Below are positions 11,333 to 23,413 of a stretch of DNA of 64,000 bases, piece by piece. The stretch's first letter is position 1. Every line of letters starts with the position of its first letter. The position numbers were made by a program, and so were the translations under genes. The stretch is from Hirundichthys speculiger (Eukaryota > Chordata > Actinopteri > Beloniformes > Exocoetidae). The notes under the pieces are model-generated. The model ran no database searches. It was given only the letters and a program-made list of their open reading frames with translations, and was not told the DNA's origin. The stretch spans positions 248,001 through 312,000 of the forward strand of contig JAGFBZ010000261.1 in the NCBI GenBank assembly GCA_018398805.1. The letters run 5' to 3'.

Positions 11333-12304
11333 AATGTGAATGAATGTGGTGAGTCCATGCCTGCAATAGCAGTTTTAACTCCATATCAGAAAAGATCTCC
11401 GTCCACATTACACGACGGCAAACGCATATCACATGGCCCATCCTTCGTGCACATGCAAAAGTGAAAATTAGAATCTGACACTCAGATGCCGCAGATGCTT
11501 CGCCCAAAGTCATAGCTGTCATTGTTGCTCATTATCTCTGTTTACTAACACTTTGGAGGAACTGTAATCCTCTGAATCACAAACAACATACTCATCAGCT
11601 GGAGAGGCTCTTTTACACTACAGCGATACAATCATCTCCCCAGAGACACCATCAAAAGCAGCTGTATATTTAACACTGTCATTATATACGCCAGATAAAA
11701 ATGAATCTTGAGTTGCTCACGCAGATAAAATGGCAGGTTTGGGGCAAAAAAAAAAAGAAAATGCGAAGAGCAGGTTGTTGGAACAAACAGAGGCTCAGCT
11801 GAAAAAATCCACGAGAGCAACATACGGAGCTCAGAGATGTCATTCTACTTGTTTGTTCTTGGCTTTTGAGACACAAGTGCCACATCTTTTCACACTCCCT
11901 CTTATCAGGCTACCATTAACCCAACTTGAGTACTGTTAGAAAATGCTGAATTCCAAAATACAATTTACTCCCTTTTTAACAAAAGTTCAGCAACCTGTAA
12001 AAAAAAAAAAAAAGTCACCTTTAAATGTCATGCTGGCAGTTAAGGAAGAGTGAGTTAAGCTTCTGAAGTGTACTTTTTTCACCTTAAATGAAGACCCCCC
12101 ACCCCCCCATAAATATCAAAGAGTAGAAAAAAAAGAAAAAACACTGAATATGACCAAACAAATTATTTGAACATTTGCTTCACAACCACAAATGGAGCCG
12201 ATTTACAAATCGGCTCCGTTGCCTAACCATATTATTATTAACCTTTATTTAACCGGGTTAGTCCCACTGAGATGAATGCTCTCTTTTACAAGAAAGACCT
12301 GGGC

Positions 12305-12336
<32 letters not shown>

Positions 12337-12681
12337 CACTCGTATGTGCAGTTTAGAACCACCAATTAACCCAACATGCATGTTTTTTGGACTGCAAAAG
12401 AAAACCGGAGTAACAAGAGAAAACCCACGCAGGCACGGGGAGGGGGGGGGACATGCAAACTCCACACAGAAAGACCCCATTATAGTTTAAACCAGGAGCC
12501 AGTCTTTATCTAATGAATCTGATAACTTTCTTTTTGGAAAAAAAATGATCACAACTTGAGTATCGTGCAGCCTGCCATGCCTGGAATTTGCTCTCAAATT
12601 TTTAACTCTGATTTTAAAAATATTCTATCAGCACAAACAAGAAGACAGAAACACAGAGGGGAAACAAAAGCTGGTACTCAC
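11333..12681. other. No recognisable gene; CA repeat inside
   Basis: About 1.3 kb. It contains a (CA)n microsatellite at 12305-12332, poly-A tracts near 11748 and 12001, and a perfect inverted repeat GAGCCGATTT/AAATCGGCTC at 12195-12218. The GGTTAGTCCCACTGAGAT motif near 12256 resembles the start of a low-copy fish repeat, but I cannot delimit it. Confidence 0.45.
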
Positions 12682-12857
12682 TGCACTTCCTCCAAGGGCT
12701 TGGGGTTGGGGTTGGGGTTGGGGCTCCTCCTGAGGTTTCTCCTTCTTCCTTCAAAAAAGCGCGCGTCCTTCCCGATCTCTCCCTTGTTCTCTGTCTGTAT
12801 TCTCCTTCACTGGACGATCCTCAGGGCAGCAGCACTCTCGGTAAGTTCCTCGGGGAT
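12682..12857 (-). other. Candidate non-coding (5' UTR) exon, minus strand
   Basis: On the minus strand a pyrimidine tract and CTGCTTTCAG acceptor end at 12858. A purine-rich 176-nt segment follows, then a strong donor GTGAGTACC at 12681-12673. The segment contains no ATG on that strand and an early TGA, as an untranslated exon might. It is richer in CpG and G/C than its surroundings. The opposite strand has a perfect GTAAGT donor near 12840, so the true strand is not settled. It could be an alternative 5' exon of the gene whose promoter-like region lies at 63.4-64 kb. Confidence 0.25.
12700..12723 (+). repeat. (TTGGGG)4 G-quadruplex tract
   Basis: Four perfect GGGG runs separated by TT occur in 24 bp. 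This fits the strictest G-quadruplex pattern and is identical in unit to a ciliate telomere repeat, though here it is just a short interstitial repeat. On the minus strand it would be a C-rich stretch just upstream of the candidate splice donor at 12681. Confidence 0.85.
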
Positions 12858-13674
12858 CTGAAAGCAGACGGGGATGTCAATGAAATCATGGCGTGCGAGA
12901 GAAAAGTGAAGTATCAAAAAAATGAATCAGATCATCAGTACATGCGCTGAGGCGTTGGGTGTGTTAGAATGCTGGTATAAACGGAGGTGCTGTTGATGGT
13001 GGATGTGTCTGCATATGATAGCAGGTGGATTCTTATGATTGCATAATTATATGTGCGAATGAATAAAGGATATGTTTCAACTCAGTAAGAGCCTGTTTGG
13101 TTGAAAGGAAGAGGTAGTTGCTGCCGTGGCAACATCTGCCAAAACAGAGATGAGATGAAACAATGAGGATACAAGAGAGAAAGGTAATCAGAGAAAGAGA
13201 AAATCAGAGGTGAGAGAAACTGCTGATGACCTCTAATGGATTATTCACCAATGGTATGGCAGTGAGTGTGCTCTGTGATGTATACCCCCCCACCCCTGTG
13301 AGCAGAAATGAACACCTATTATAAATTTAAAGGTTTTATATATCAGAACACTAAGAAAAATCACCTGGTCATTACTAGGTCTTGAAATCCGCTGAGTGGG
13401 ACCTCACATGATATATTACACTTATAATTTCTCATTTCTTTCATAATCTGTAATCTGTTCATGTTGTTGATGTCTATATGTCTATACTACACACACATAT
13501 TGTTCTGTTTCGTTTTTCGAATAAAGTGTTTGCAGCACAGTCATCTACAGCCATGCAAATAAACAAGGTCTTGTCTTAAAGTGGCATTATTAGAAGCATG
13601 GGGTGGAAGTTATCGTGAAAGATCATGAAATACACTTGGAAAATTCAGAGATAATTTCGAACGACTCAGGAGCA
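12858..13674. other. No recognisable feature
   Basis: About 0.8 kb of unique-looking sequence. There is a run of C at 13285-13290. No frames above background and no element ends were seen. Confidence 0.5.
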
Positions 13675-14019
13675 GTTAAAGGTAGGATAAGCAATTTTTG
13701 GATCTCATGTCTGTTGATGTTTTAAATAAAACATCAACAAAACACAAAAAGCTCGTTCCTCCATCTCCTTCCTCCAGTGGTCCTCAACTCAAGTACATGA
13801 GCGCAAACTCTGCTCCCGACTGTGACTGATTAGGGAAATGTCCCCAGTCTGTATGTTTCCAATTTACCAAGCCAGAGCCATGAATTTAGATTTTTTTTTT
13901 TTTCTTAACAGTGTGCTCACAGGCTAGGCAGGCTGTGGATGGTGAGAAGATATTCACTAAATGTGATCAAAAGTGTTTTGTCTTAGAAATGGCTTAGAAT
14001 CACTTACCCGCCCTTTAAC
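13675..14019. mobile_element. TTAAAGG-ended miniature element (345 bp)
   Basis: The left end GTTAAAGGTAGGATAAGCAATT and the reverse complement of the right end GTTAAAGGGCGGGTAAGTGATT agree at about 17 of 22 positions, making terminal inverted repeats. Inside is a 28-bp near-perfect palindrome (13712-13739, TGTTGATGTTTTA arms). There is no coding sequence. No target duplication is obvious, and the superfamily is undetermined. Confidence 0.6.
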
Positions 14020-15329
14020 CGATAATGTGCTGTTTAAGATGCTACGAATGAATGCTAGCAGATGTGGATTTGTTTTCTTGTTCAAAGTGCTGCTGTGACA
14101 GGTTTTGAATGTGGATTTTGGAGAGCCAGCTGCTCTCTTCTCTAACCGGAATGACGTTCAGCCTAAGAATCTTTTACAGGGATGTTGTTCTGGGTTGTTC
14201 CAGCCTCCTGCCACCCCTAAAGTCCACATGGACATGCAGCATGGATGCAAGAACAAATGAACAACCAACCATGCACATGACTCTCTTCTGCCACCAATTA
14301 CCAGAGGGAGAAAACTGCAGCTCTTAATTACTTTGAGGCCATTTCATTGACAGCAGGAAGGAGCAAAAAAGTTCAACCCGTTTTTCTTCCCCGGTCAAGG
14401 CAGCCTTCATCCAAATAAAACAAAATGCAATACGATACTGAGTAGTGGTGGGTATAGAAAGTTTTCTCTTTATGTAAGATTCCTGACACATAGATTGGCA
14501 GCCCAATGTGAGAAATAATGGCAGCAGCAGGACCTGCTCGAGCATGGCACCCGTCAGCCCTGCCAATCTGGTTGATTGTTGTATTCCACGCAGAAACTGC
14601 TCTGTGCCAACAGGAAATAAACCACTTTTTCCATTTTTCATGAGTGGTTAACAACTTTTAAAAAAACCCACCAATACTAAAAAGAATGTAAGGAGGGAGA
14701 AACAGCCAGCTAATAACAGGAGAGACAAGAGAGAGCGAGAGAATGCAAGAATGGTGAATAGAAAAAAAAAGGTTATTTGAACATGAACGCATGGAAAATA
14801 AGCATGTCAAACATGGAGACTTGATGGGTCATGTTTTTCTCGTCAGAGCTCATCATCATCATCATTTCACACTAACTGGTACAAATGTGATTAATTGCTC
14901 TTCAAAGACTGCGTTTGTCTGTATAATCTCTCACACTAAACTTTGTTGTTCACAGCTGTGTGACTCCCATGTGAGTGTTTGCCTAATGTCACACAGCTTC
15001 ATGCGGGCGTCTGTCAATGTTGCACCTTTGTATTTTGTGCTGTGCACACATCGACTTTCGTAACCAAATTCTAAACTTAAACCCGAAGGGAAATCGTTTT
15101 GTAGGGAGCACACAGAACTGGGAGAGCAGTCAACCCTCGACACGAGCTGCATTCACCACCATTTCTGCTGTGTGGATCAAGGCATTGTTGCGCTTAAAAA
15201 AAAAAAAAAGAAAAAGGTTGTGTTCGGTTTTGATGTAGAAATAGAGATGATTTTCTCTTGAATGAACAAAAAAGAAAACGAGGGTGATAGTTCTCGATTC
15301 AGTTCAACACTAGCACCAAAATCCCAACT
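14020..15329. other. No recognisable gene
   Basis: About 1.3 kb. Frames of 105 and 93 codons on the minus strand around 14324-14654 overlap each other in different frames and show no domain or coding bias. A (CAT)n run at about 14849-14862 and a poly-A at 15196-15210 are present. Confidence 0.45.
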
Positions 15330-15545
15330 TCCAGGTTGGAGCCAATCCAGGAAATTACAATAACTGCAATTCTGTCAATTCCTCAACGTACCACGAGGTG
15401 CTGGCTCCAAAACACTGACTACTGACCTCCGTGTTCAAATGTCCAACTTTGCAGCAAAAATGACCATACTTACAGGCTGGTAAAAAAAAAAAAAAAAAAG
15501 GTTTCATTTCATTTTCGTTTTTTCCTGCTTTAAAACCAAAATGGA
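15330..15545 (+). repeat. Fragment of a teleost dispersed repeat
   Basis: The order GAGGTGCTGGCTCCAAAA, then GACCTCCGTGTTCAAATGTCC, AACTTTGCAGCAAAAATGACC and TTACAGGCTGGTA, followed by an A run, matches my memory of a widespread fish repeat (ggctggctccaaaa...ccatgttaaaatgtccaactttacagcagaaat...tttacagcctggta). No ends can be defined from this single copy. Confidence 0.4.
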
Positions 15546-16443
15546 ATAGATGAGAACAATACATTAGTGTGTTTTCCCTTTGCACTACGTCACCGCCTCT
15601 ATCTGGGTGAAAACAACTGGTTGAGTTGTTGCTTTGTAGCTATTTGGTACCCAAATACAATGGTCTGTCAGGCAAACTAAAATAATGTCATTACAGAGTC
15701 ATGATCGCCAGCATGATGTAGAAAATCCTTCAGATATTGGGGTGGAGGATGGGGATGCACTAGGGATGCACGATAACTGTTTTTTTAAAACCGATACCGA
15801 TAACCGATTACTTTCAGCTCCTAAAGACTGATACCAATAACCGATAACACAAACATATACCTTAGATCATTACATCAATACTATGAACAAAACCAAAAAC
15901 AGTTTTGACTCTTTAAATGAACAGATATTTATTTTTTACAATGAAAAACTATTGTCAAGCCTCTCAAACATTTTCATAAAGCCATCAAACAAACCTATTT
16001 GATATTTCACATCAACTTAAATAAGCTGCATTACTTACTGATATAAAAAGAATAAAGGCTCCTTGAACAGATGGAAATACATGCATCAGAATTACAAACT
16101 GAAAAAATGTATTCCTCAATGACAATAAAAAATAATGCACAGGTCATAATGTACTGACACAAGTTAGACTTGTCTGTGTAAATACTGTATATACTCTTTC
16201 ACCTATTTTTTTCAGTGTATATTTTGTTTTATATTCATATTTTAGTATATATTTTGTTTTTAGTACATTTTTTGTTTATATTCATTTTTTATTTCATTTA
16301 ATGTTATGTTCTCTTCTGATTGCACATGTTAAATTTCTTCTGTTTCATATTTCTTCTGTTCTTGTAAGGAGCACCTTTAGATGAGAGAGATGATGAAGAG
16401 GGGGGAGGCGCTGGGAGCGGAGGGGATGACTTGCTGCCGGCTT

Positions 16444-16483
16444 GCTCATGTTAGCTCACGTTAGCTCATGTTAGCTCCTGTTA
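16444..16483. repeat. 4 x 10-bp tandem repeat GCTCAYGTTA
   Basis: Four consecutive decamers, GCTCATGTTA, GCTCACGTTA, GCTCATGTTA and GCTCCTGTTA, lie inside the hAT copy. The corresponding part of copy 3 (about 42370-42395) holds related but unexpanded sequence (CGCTAACGCGAGCTAATG on the opposite strand), so the array expanded within this copy. Confidence 0.85.
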
Positions 16484-16560
16484 ACGTGATTTCAAAACCC
16501 CATGGAAGTGACGGTTATGTTTTCAGGTGGCTGATCAGGTTTGACGTATTAAAGCTTGTG

Positions 16561-16657
16561 CTATTTTCCCCTCCTTCGTTTGGAGCAATTGTCACAAATA
16601 ACCAGCGAACTATCTTCCTCTGAAACTTTAACAAAGTTCTACACCATCGCCAGCCAT
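16561..16657 (-). pseudogene. BED zinc-finger transposase N-terminus remnant
   Basis: On the minus strand the frame reads NFVKVSEEDSSLVICDNCS and then KRRRGK before a stop at 16561-16563. An in-frame stop separates it from the nearest upstream ATG (16655-16657). C-x2-C spacing after a short acidic stretch is how the BED finger of hAT transposases starts. The same peptide is encoded at 42200-42274, showing that both copies derive from one coding ancestor whose catalytic part was deleted. Confidence 0.6.
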
Positions 16658-17055
16658 GTTTGTTTGTTTTTATTAGCGCACTGTTCTACAGTGCTGCATT
16701 CAAGGTGTAACGTAAATTCTTCCGTTACCTCGTTTCCTCGTCGTACTTTCGGCCTTGTCTATTTTTTCTATTTTCATGTGTAACGTGGGAAAATACTGCG
16801 AATATCAATTAAAGTCAGCAACTACCAAAATTATGACTGAGTTAACAAGTTGTTCTCTGGCATTGATTTTCCTTACTGAGAAATCGTTTTTCCGATTATG
16901 CTGACGTCACTTGAACATAACATTCACTGCTGGTCATTCAAGGCTCAGAGGGAGCGAGGTACTGCCGTGTTGACAAAAATATATATGTTATCGGGGCTAT
17001 TCGTCATGATATCGGACTTATCGGGATGATGTCATAATTTCCTGTTATCGGCCCG

Positions 17056-17357
17056 ATAGTTATTTACTTTTTCAGTCCCAGTTCCGATACTAATACCAGG
17101 GCTTTGGATTATTAGCTTATACCCAAAACTAATCAAAACAAACTGTTACATTACTGTAGAGACATAAACATTTCTGTTATTGTAAACTAGAGAAAAATCA
17201 GATTGAATTTCATGGCAAATTAAACCAGAAAACAGCATTGACTGCACATATTAAATGAATAATCTATGGATCTGTCCTATGATCCAATACTCAAAACAGC
17301 CTTTTAGATGATACGGAGCCAGATATTCAATATTATTATCAGTATCAGTGCATACCT
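17056..17357. mobile_element. Fragment of another hAT-like element
   Basis: It starts right where copy 2 is broken (CAGTCCCAGTTCCGATACTAATACC) and ends with ATTATTATCAGTATCAGTGCATACCT. This resembles the GATACxGGTATCGGTGCATCCCTA termini of another fish hAT family. The matching opposite end is not visible. It may be the flank into which copy 2 inserted or the product of a rearrangement. Confidence 0.35.
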
Positions 17358-20300
17358 GATGGATACATATCTACTTAGCTGGACATCTTGTATAACTGTT
17401 ATCACATTAACTGGATTTAAATGGAGAAAAGAGAAACCAAAAAAAGCAGTTTTTCTTGTATAGAAGGGACAGGGACAGTGTGTGTGAAGGAATGCTGGAA
17501 AACAAGGAGGCACATGAGTTCAATGTGTCACAAGTGGCAAGCTACCAAGTTACGAACGACCAGTTTCATCACAGTAGTTTTGTAGTTCAGTAGTCTTTTC
17601 CAGAAATGTTGTGTCAGAAAACACAATCCTTTCTTCAGAGATTGTGCTCTGTGACAAAAGTTCTCATGACTCATACGTGAGCACTGTGTGGCCGTGGCAC
17701 TCAGGCGCCGGAGGATGCTTCTGGTTTCGGTGAGTTTTTCCTACTCTCAAGTTAATTCATAATAAAGCTCAAGTACTGCCATGACTATTTCTTTTTTCAT
17801 GCTTGGACACCTTGCTCTCGTTGTGTAGCTATCTTCTCAGCATTCAGTTGAGGAAAGGGACCATTGTTTTTCATTTTCTGTTTTTGTGCCTTGGATTAAA
17901 AGAAAGTAGCTTTTCAATATTTAGATTTTTAGCGCCCCCTACAGGCTTCTGGAGAAAGTAGTTTTTACAACATTCGGCATTCTACACAAGATTATGTTTA
18001 CTAGCTGATGAAGGAAAACTTAAGAGGTTGACTGACCAGGTAAAATATTAAGACTTTTACACAATTACCGATGTATAATTTTGTGACATCACAAGCATGT
18101 TAGCATTATTGTTGTTTTTTGACACATGTTAGAATCAAACAACACTCTGTATGTTCCAACTTTCTCAACCACGCCTAAAGAAGCCATATAATACAAAATC
18201 AAATGTCAGTTGATATGTTTGTAGGTAAACTAACTTGTCCGACAACAACAAAGAGAGACCTGCATCCAGCTTCATCCTGTCTTCTTTTTTAGCTCTCGCT
18301 AGCGAGTGAAACCTGCCAGGGATTTACTCATGTTTATCTCTCGCTCAGTCACTCTCATTTCCTCTTTCTTGTATCCTCTGTCATTACTTTCTTTTGTTTC
18401 TTAGTTAACTGTGCCATGATGCCAGCTGTGCAAAATGGGAAAAACTGAACTCGGCATCAATTTATCATTGATATGCAATGTAGTGGCGTAAAGTGGCATT
18501 GCGGGAGAACGTGCTGTTCCCAGGATTCAGAAGCTGCAGTGGTCGGTTTCTGTGGCCCAGGTGGCTCTGAGAATTCAATATTAGTTTCAAAAAATTATAA
18601 GTTTTGTTAAAAGACAACTGAAACTGATATTGTCGGATTATAGTTTTGTTCTGCTTAAAAAAAAAAAGAAACAAGAAGATTAGTGCCTTTTTAAATACCA
18701 TTTTTCTCATTTGAGTTTTTTTTTTTTTTTTTTTTTCGAATTTGGTTCTGAAACAGAAAAACCAAATAGCGAACAATACAGAAATTAGTTAATGACACTA
18801 CTTCTTCTAAAAACTGCAACTCAACCAACTTGCATGCCACAGAACAAGCACACAACAACGTAACCAGTTTAGTCAAACCTTTTTTTTTTGGATTGTCCTG
18901 TTTTGGTTCAGCATGTGTGAAAATAACAGTGGCTGCCATATTTTAGTAACAGCCTCACCCCACCGTATACAAAAAACTTAATTCAGGGGCAATTTTGTTA
19001 TATTTAATCCAACAACAATTATCAAAATAAAAAAAAAAAAAAAAAAAACACATTGTTTTTAGTCAGCCACCTGGCCAGTGATTAACACTGAAATATTATG
19101 AAGCTCCTTTAAGAGGGAATCACCAGCAGTGTTTTCCCCTGGATGTGTGCGAGTCTGTGTGGGTTATGGAGGCGCTGTGCGTGAGTGGATGAGATCATCA
19201 GAGAACTGCAGCACAGCAGGGAGACACACAGGCAGCCAGTGAGAGAGAACAACAGGTCTTTTCCAGAGAGTCTGGATCCCCCTAAGGACTGACCTCATCC
19301 TCCATCCATCACCAACCTGATACCAACCAGCTCTGCTCTGAGACCAACTGTGTCTGTTTGTTTGTGCAGTACTCTCACAGCATTTGTGAGCAATCATTGC
19401 TGCACTATAAAAAGATTGAAAGAAAAAAAAGGGATCTTTTTGTGGTTACTATGCGCATGCTTGGATTGTTGTACAGTGTGAACAGTGGTGAATGCCTTCA
19501 ACAGGCAGGTTAGGTAATTCTTCGAAAAGTCCAAAACCATTCATGTTAGGTTGATTGTAGTTTCCCATTGGGGACTGAAGCAACAAGTGTGTGTGTGTGT
19601 TTAGTGGACTGATGCTTTAATGCTGCATCCGGTTTTGGCACCACATGGAACACGTTCCTCAACCTGGCTTACCTGTAAATCTGCAAGCCCAAATACTTTG
19701 ATTTTGTGGTGCGTTAAATCAAAGAGGAACAAATTTACTGAGTCACACATGTTCACGACCGCACCAGAGGGTCCTCTTTCCATTCATCTGTACTGTGCTG
19801 CACATTGTAGGTCTTGCAGGGAGCTTGCATCATGTGCACGGCTCAGCTGTCTCTGCTCTGTGTCACTACATGAGACATATTCATATGTGAGTGTCAAAGT
19901 CACAAGAGACAAATTCCTGTACATGCTGCGCTTCCTGCTCCTCTGACGCAAGAGGCCTCAGATTAATGGCATGGCAGAGGACCTGGCCTACATCTACTTT
20001 CCTGTCCATACTCTGTCCTGACGATTCCCTTAAAATACATTTAAGCAGTGCTGCTCATCTGGATATTTTGCATATCTTAATTAATGCTTACAAAAACATG
20101 CTGATGAGCCAGTCGGCCCTGATTAATTAGCTTTGTAGGTTTTCATCTTAGGTTGCAGCGGTTCTTCTCTTTTTTTTTTTTTCTTGTCCCAACCTGAATT
20201 TAATCAATCTAGCGAATGAAAGAGGAGATTCTTGTTTATAGTAAAACACAACAAGATAAATCAGACAGTGACTCATGTGCAACAACAAGCTTAGACTTTT

Positions 20301-22104
20301 TCCCGTCTTTTCACAGGTTATATTTAGCAATTAAATCTAAACAAAATCTAGCCCATTTCTAGCCCTATTTTAACCTTTACTTTCTGTTGTTTCAATTACA
20401 TTCTGTAGTTCCAAACACTGACATATGCCCAGTATTGAGAAGATGGTTTTCCGAGCGTTACTACCCCTCCACATCATTCACTTTTAATCACAGGGGAAAA
20501 TCCTTTAAAAAACATAACGCATTTAACAGTTAAAATCCCCAAAGCGATGTCATAATTTCAAAGAATACCTTCATACAACCACCAGAACTAGAACCTAAAG
20601 TTATTGTAATACTCATGATGGTAAGGGGGGAAAAAAAATGAAAAGTCCAACATTTAAGAGACCTAATGGTTGGTTCACACTTTTATGTTGAACCGACAAC
20701 ATATGTCCACTGTAGATTAGAACCCTGCGCTGTAACGGAGCTTTATTTTACTACCCATGGCGTCGACGCACACTACAACAAGTGTGATTGGTCTACTTGG
20801 TATTTCCTTCTACACACTTCCCTCTACTACTCTGTTGTGTTAAAGTCATTGGAAAGATAGATTCGCAACATTAATAAAAAAGTACAGTTGTCAGCACCAC
20901 CACATAGCTTTTGGTGATATAAATACAAACGGAACATTTATACTTTAGGTGTTTTACGAAAAAGTAAAGTGCAAGGAAATATTCCCCCTTGGAAATTTGA
21001 AAATATATTGTGGCCATTTGATTAATGTGGTGGACTTTCAGTTGTTTGATCTTTCCTTTCTTTAATAAGACACTTTAATTCTCGACTTATCATGTTACTG
21101 TATTCAGCATGTCAATGTCTCCTGCAAATCGTTTGGGTGCATATTTGCTGGTCTTCCTAGAACAAGTAGCCTCACGCTGCATTTCATTCAACATGTGAGT
21201 TCTTCATAATTGAACTGAGAACATCTTAAAACCAAAATTAAAATTTGATATCAGCATGTAAAACATCTATTTCCCACCTGAATGCAAAGATCAACGAATG
21301 CAAAAGCTTTTGTGGAAATCAAAGCGTCCTCCGGAAACACACCGTGTCAATTAAAGAGTCTCTCAGAGTTCAGTCTGCACTCTCTGACTTCAGATCATAA
21401 CAATGACTAAGGCTGAATAACAAAGAGGCCCAGATTTCATTACTGATCTGGACAGCGCTGAATTCCTGCACAGTTATTGGTGAAGCAAAGCAGAAATCTC
21501 TTGTTGCCGAGGACTCAATATGTCGGGATGACCGGTCCTCAACTGACTTAATAACAGGACATGACAAAGAGGCTACGGGCTGAATAAAAGATTGAGTGGG
21601 AGAGAAAAAAAAAAAATCAAACAAAAATCTCCACACCTTATACAGACAGTGTAATAAAAACAGACACATGGGCTGTGACTGATATGGATGCACACCAGGT
21701 TTATATGCTTGCACACACACATCCGCGCACAAAGTCAAAGATATCTAATAAGAGCTCATTCATTGTACTATCTCAGTCGATGTTTTGAAGGTTTCCCAGC
21801 ACACACATCCATAACGTAGTAGTACAGACATCGACAGCAGAAGTACATTAATTCTAAAGCAACAATCAAAAGCTCGGTGGTCCTGTCAGTTTCCTTTTTG
21901 TCAATCATTTCTCTGTTCGTACTGTAATGACCAAAATAACAGAGTGATGATTATAGGGATTAAAGTATAAATGCCCACTAATGCAGCTTAAAATGGCAGC
22001 ATTAAAGCCTGAACTTTAAATGACCCTACTGGAAACCGTATGTGCTTATGCTGTGACCAACCATTGAAAGTATGCTGAATTTAGAGCAGCATCTTCTCTT
22101 TGCA
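17358..22104. other. No recognisable gene; scattered simple repeats
   Basis: About 4.7 kb. It contains poly-T at 18717-18736, poly-A at about 19029-19047, a CTCF-like core at 17932-17945 and short GT runs. At 20670-20880 a sequence with GCGTCGACGCA and TAACGGAGCTTTATTTTACTAC resembles a fish miniature element, but I cannot find paired ends. Frames up to 122 codons (21370-21738, minus) have no domain. Confidence 0.45.
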
Positions 22105-22395
22105 GTGAATTCAATTCAATCCAACTTTATTTCTATAGTGTCTATTACAATACAAATTGCCTCTAGGTGTTTTTCCAGAGACCCAGACCACGACCTCCTG
22201 AGCAAATATTAATAACTATGGCCAATATTATAAAATCTTAATTAAAGAAACAAGCGGCAAGTAAAAAAAAAAAAAAAAAAAACCTCCCCTAGTGGGAGAA
22301 AAACCTTTAAGCCAAACAGTGGCAAGAAAAAACTCCCTCTTAACTGGAAAGAAACCTTGAGCTGGACCTGATTCATAAGGGGGGGACATTCCTGC
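22105..22395 (+). repeat. Teleost dispersed repeat (TTCAATTTTATTT type)
   Basis: AATTCAATTCAATCCAACTTTATTTCTATAG...ATTACAATACAAATTG...AGTGGCAAGAAAAAACTCCCTCTTAACTGGAAAGAAACCTTGAGCTGGACC follows, segment by segment, a repeat that I recall as very abundant in fish genomes (attcaattttatttatatagcgcc...ggcaaggaaaaactcccttt...ggaagaaaccttgagcaggacc). A poly-A tract at 22263-22280 interrupts it. The class is not certain. Confidence 0.6.
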
Positions 22396-23199
22396 CAAAA
22401 GACAACCGTGTAAAGTGAATGAGTAGGTGATTACTAAGTTAAAAATTAAAGGAAATGGATAGCCTTCTATAAAGAATGTCGTGTTTTTAAAGTTTCTGAT
22501 AATGACAATGTATACTTCTGTTTCGTGACTGTATGTTCTAATTTGACTGAGTTATGACTCAAGAGTGAGTTTTCCGGCACAAATATCTGATGCAATTTGT
22601 GCCAGAATTTCTGACACAAATTGCAGCAGCAATCACAAACTACTGGCTCACAAATACCAAGACAAATCAGCACTCTGAGCTGCAAGAGGCTGGAAAAAAT
22701 GTGGACACAAAATCAGGTGGCTTGTCCAAAAATAAGATAAAATAAAATAAAGCACTCTTTTTTTGTACTTTCACAACATCCAAAGTCCTGGCCAAAGAAA
22801 GTTGAATTTTATCCGATTAATCAAAAGCTAATTCGAGTCAATTTCATAATTCATGACTGTTAAAATATACTTTCATTTGTTTGGTTTCAAAAAGAGTACA
22901 TGTCACACTCAGCATCATCAGCAACATCACATTGTCAAATGAGTCTCCATATTTGCTAACCCTCTTAAGGCACATAACAGTAACATCGTATTTGCAAGGG
23001 AGACAATGCCATGCTCAATGAAAACTACGGCTCGCCTGAAGGTTAGCGCTATTATCTGAGATTTAGTGATACAACACTGTGAAAATAGGTTCCAGGCAAA
23101 TATGCTTGTATGTGAGAAGCTAAAGCCACAAAACATTTTAACTGTATAAACAAACAACAGACACAAATGAGAGATTTTTAGATTGGTTGGACAAAAATT
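22396..23199. other. No recognisable feature
   Basis: About 0.8 kb of AT-rich sequence. A minus-strand frame of 93 codons (22927-23208) has no domain, and its right end runs into the Tigger-like element. Confidence 0.5.
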
Positions 23200-23399
23200 G
23201 CACTTCACGGGTTAATGGGGCTGTGACACCCCCCCACCCCCGCGAATGGTGAAAAACCGTGATGTGGAGTACCCCCTCAACTTATCGAGAAGTTCCACTT
23301 TTTAGAAAAAAAAAAGTTTGATTCTACCTCGTTCCGTTCACTCCAGATGGCGATACTGCCATCTAGAGGATCAGAACAGCGAACTGTGAGGGTTTACTG
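23200..23399 (-). mobile_element. Tigger-like miniature element, truncated copy
   Basis: CACTTCACGGGTTAATGGGG followed by a C run and CCCGCGAATGGTGAAAAACCG is the reverse complement of the right part of the element at 52490-52848. The right end ...TGTGAGGGTTTACTG matches that element's terminus. The other terminus (CAGTAATCCCTC) is missing at about 23200, so this copy is truncated there. The interior differs from the 52-kb copy (CCAGATGGCGATACTGCCATCTAG here). It has no coding capacity. Confidence 0.68.
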
Positions 23400-23413
23400 T
23401 ATTAATATTTAAC

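Larger units (their letters stand above)
15761..17055 (-). mobile_element. hAT element family A, copy 2, right end truncated
   Basis: The element begins TAGGGATGCACGATAACTG at 15761, followed by CCGATACCGATAACCGATTA subterminal repeats, and runs to CCTGTTATCGGCCCGATAGTTAT. There it breaks off about 15 bp short of the end seen in copy 1. It is the reverse complement of copies 1 and 3. Compared with copy 1 it keeps a longer interior with a BED-finger remnant (16561-16648). It also has a T-rich stretch at about 16200-16300 and a 4 x 10-bp tandem array (16444-16483) not seen in the others. Confidence 0.82.

Noticed and set aside
12700..12723. Interstitial telomere
   Set aside because: The vertebrate unit is TTAGGG; this is TTGGGG and only four units long.
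12556..12861. 101-codon frame with a Leu-rich segment resembling a signal peptide
   Set aside because: The Leu/Gly alternation comes from the TTGGGG repeat, and the hydrophobic part from a CT-rich strand opposite the purine-rich exon-like sequence.
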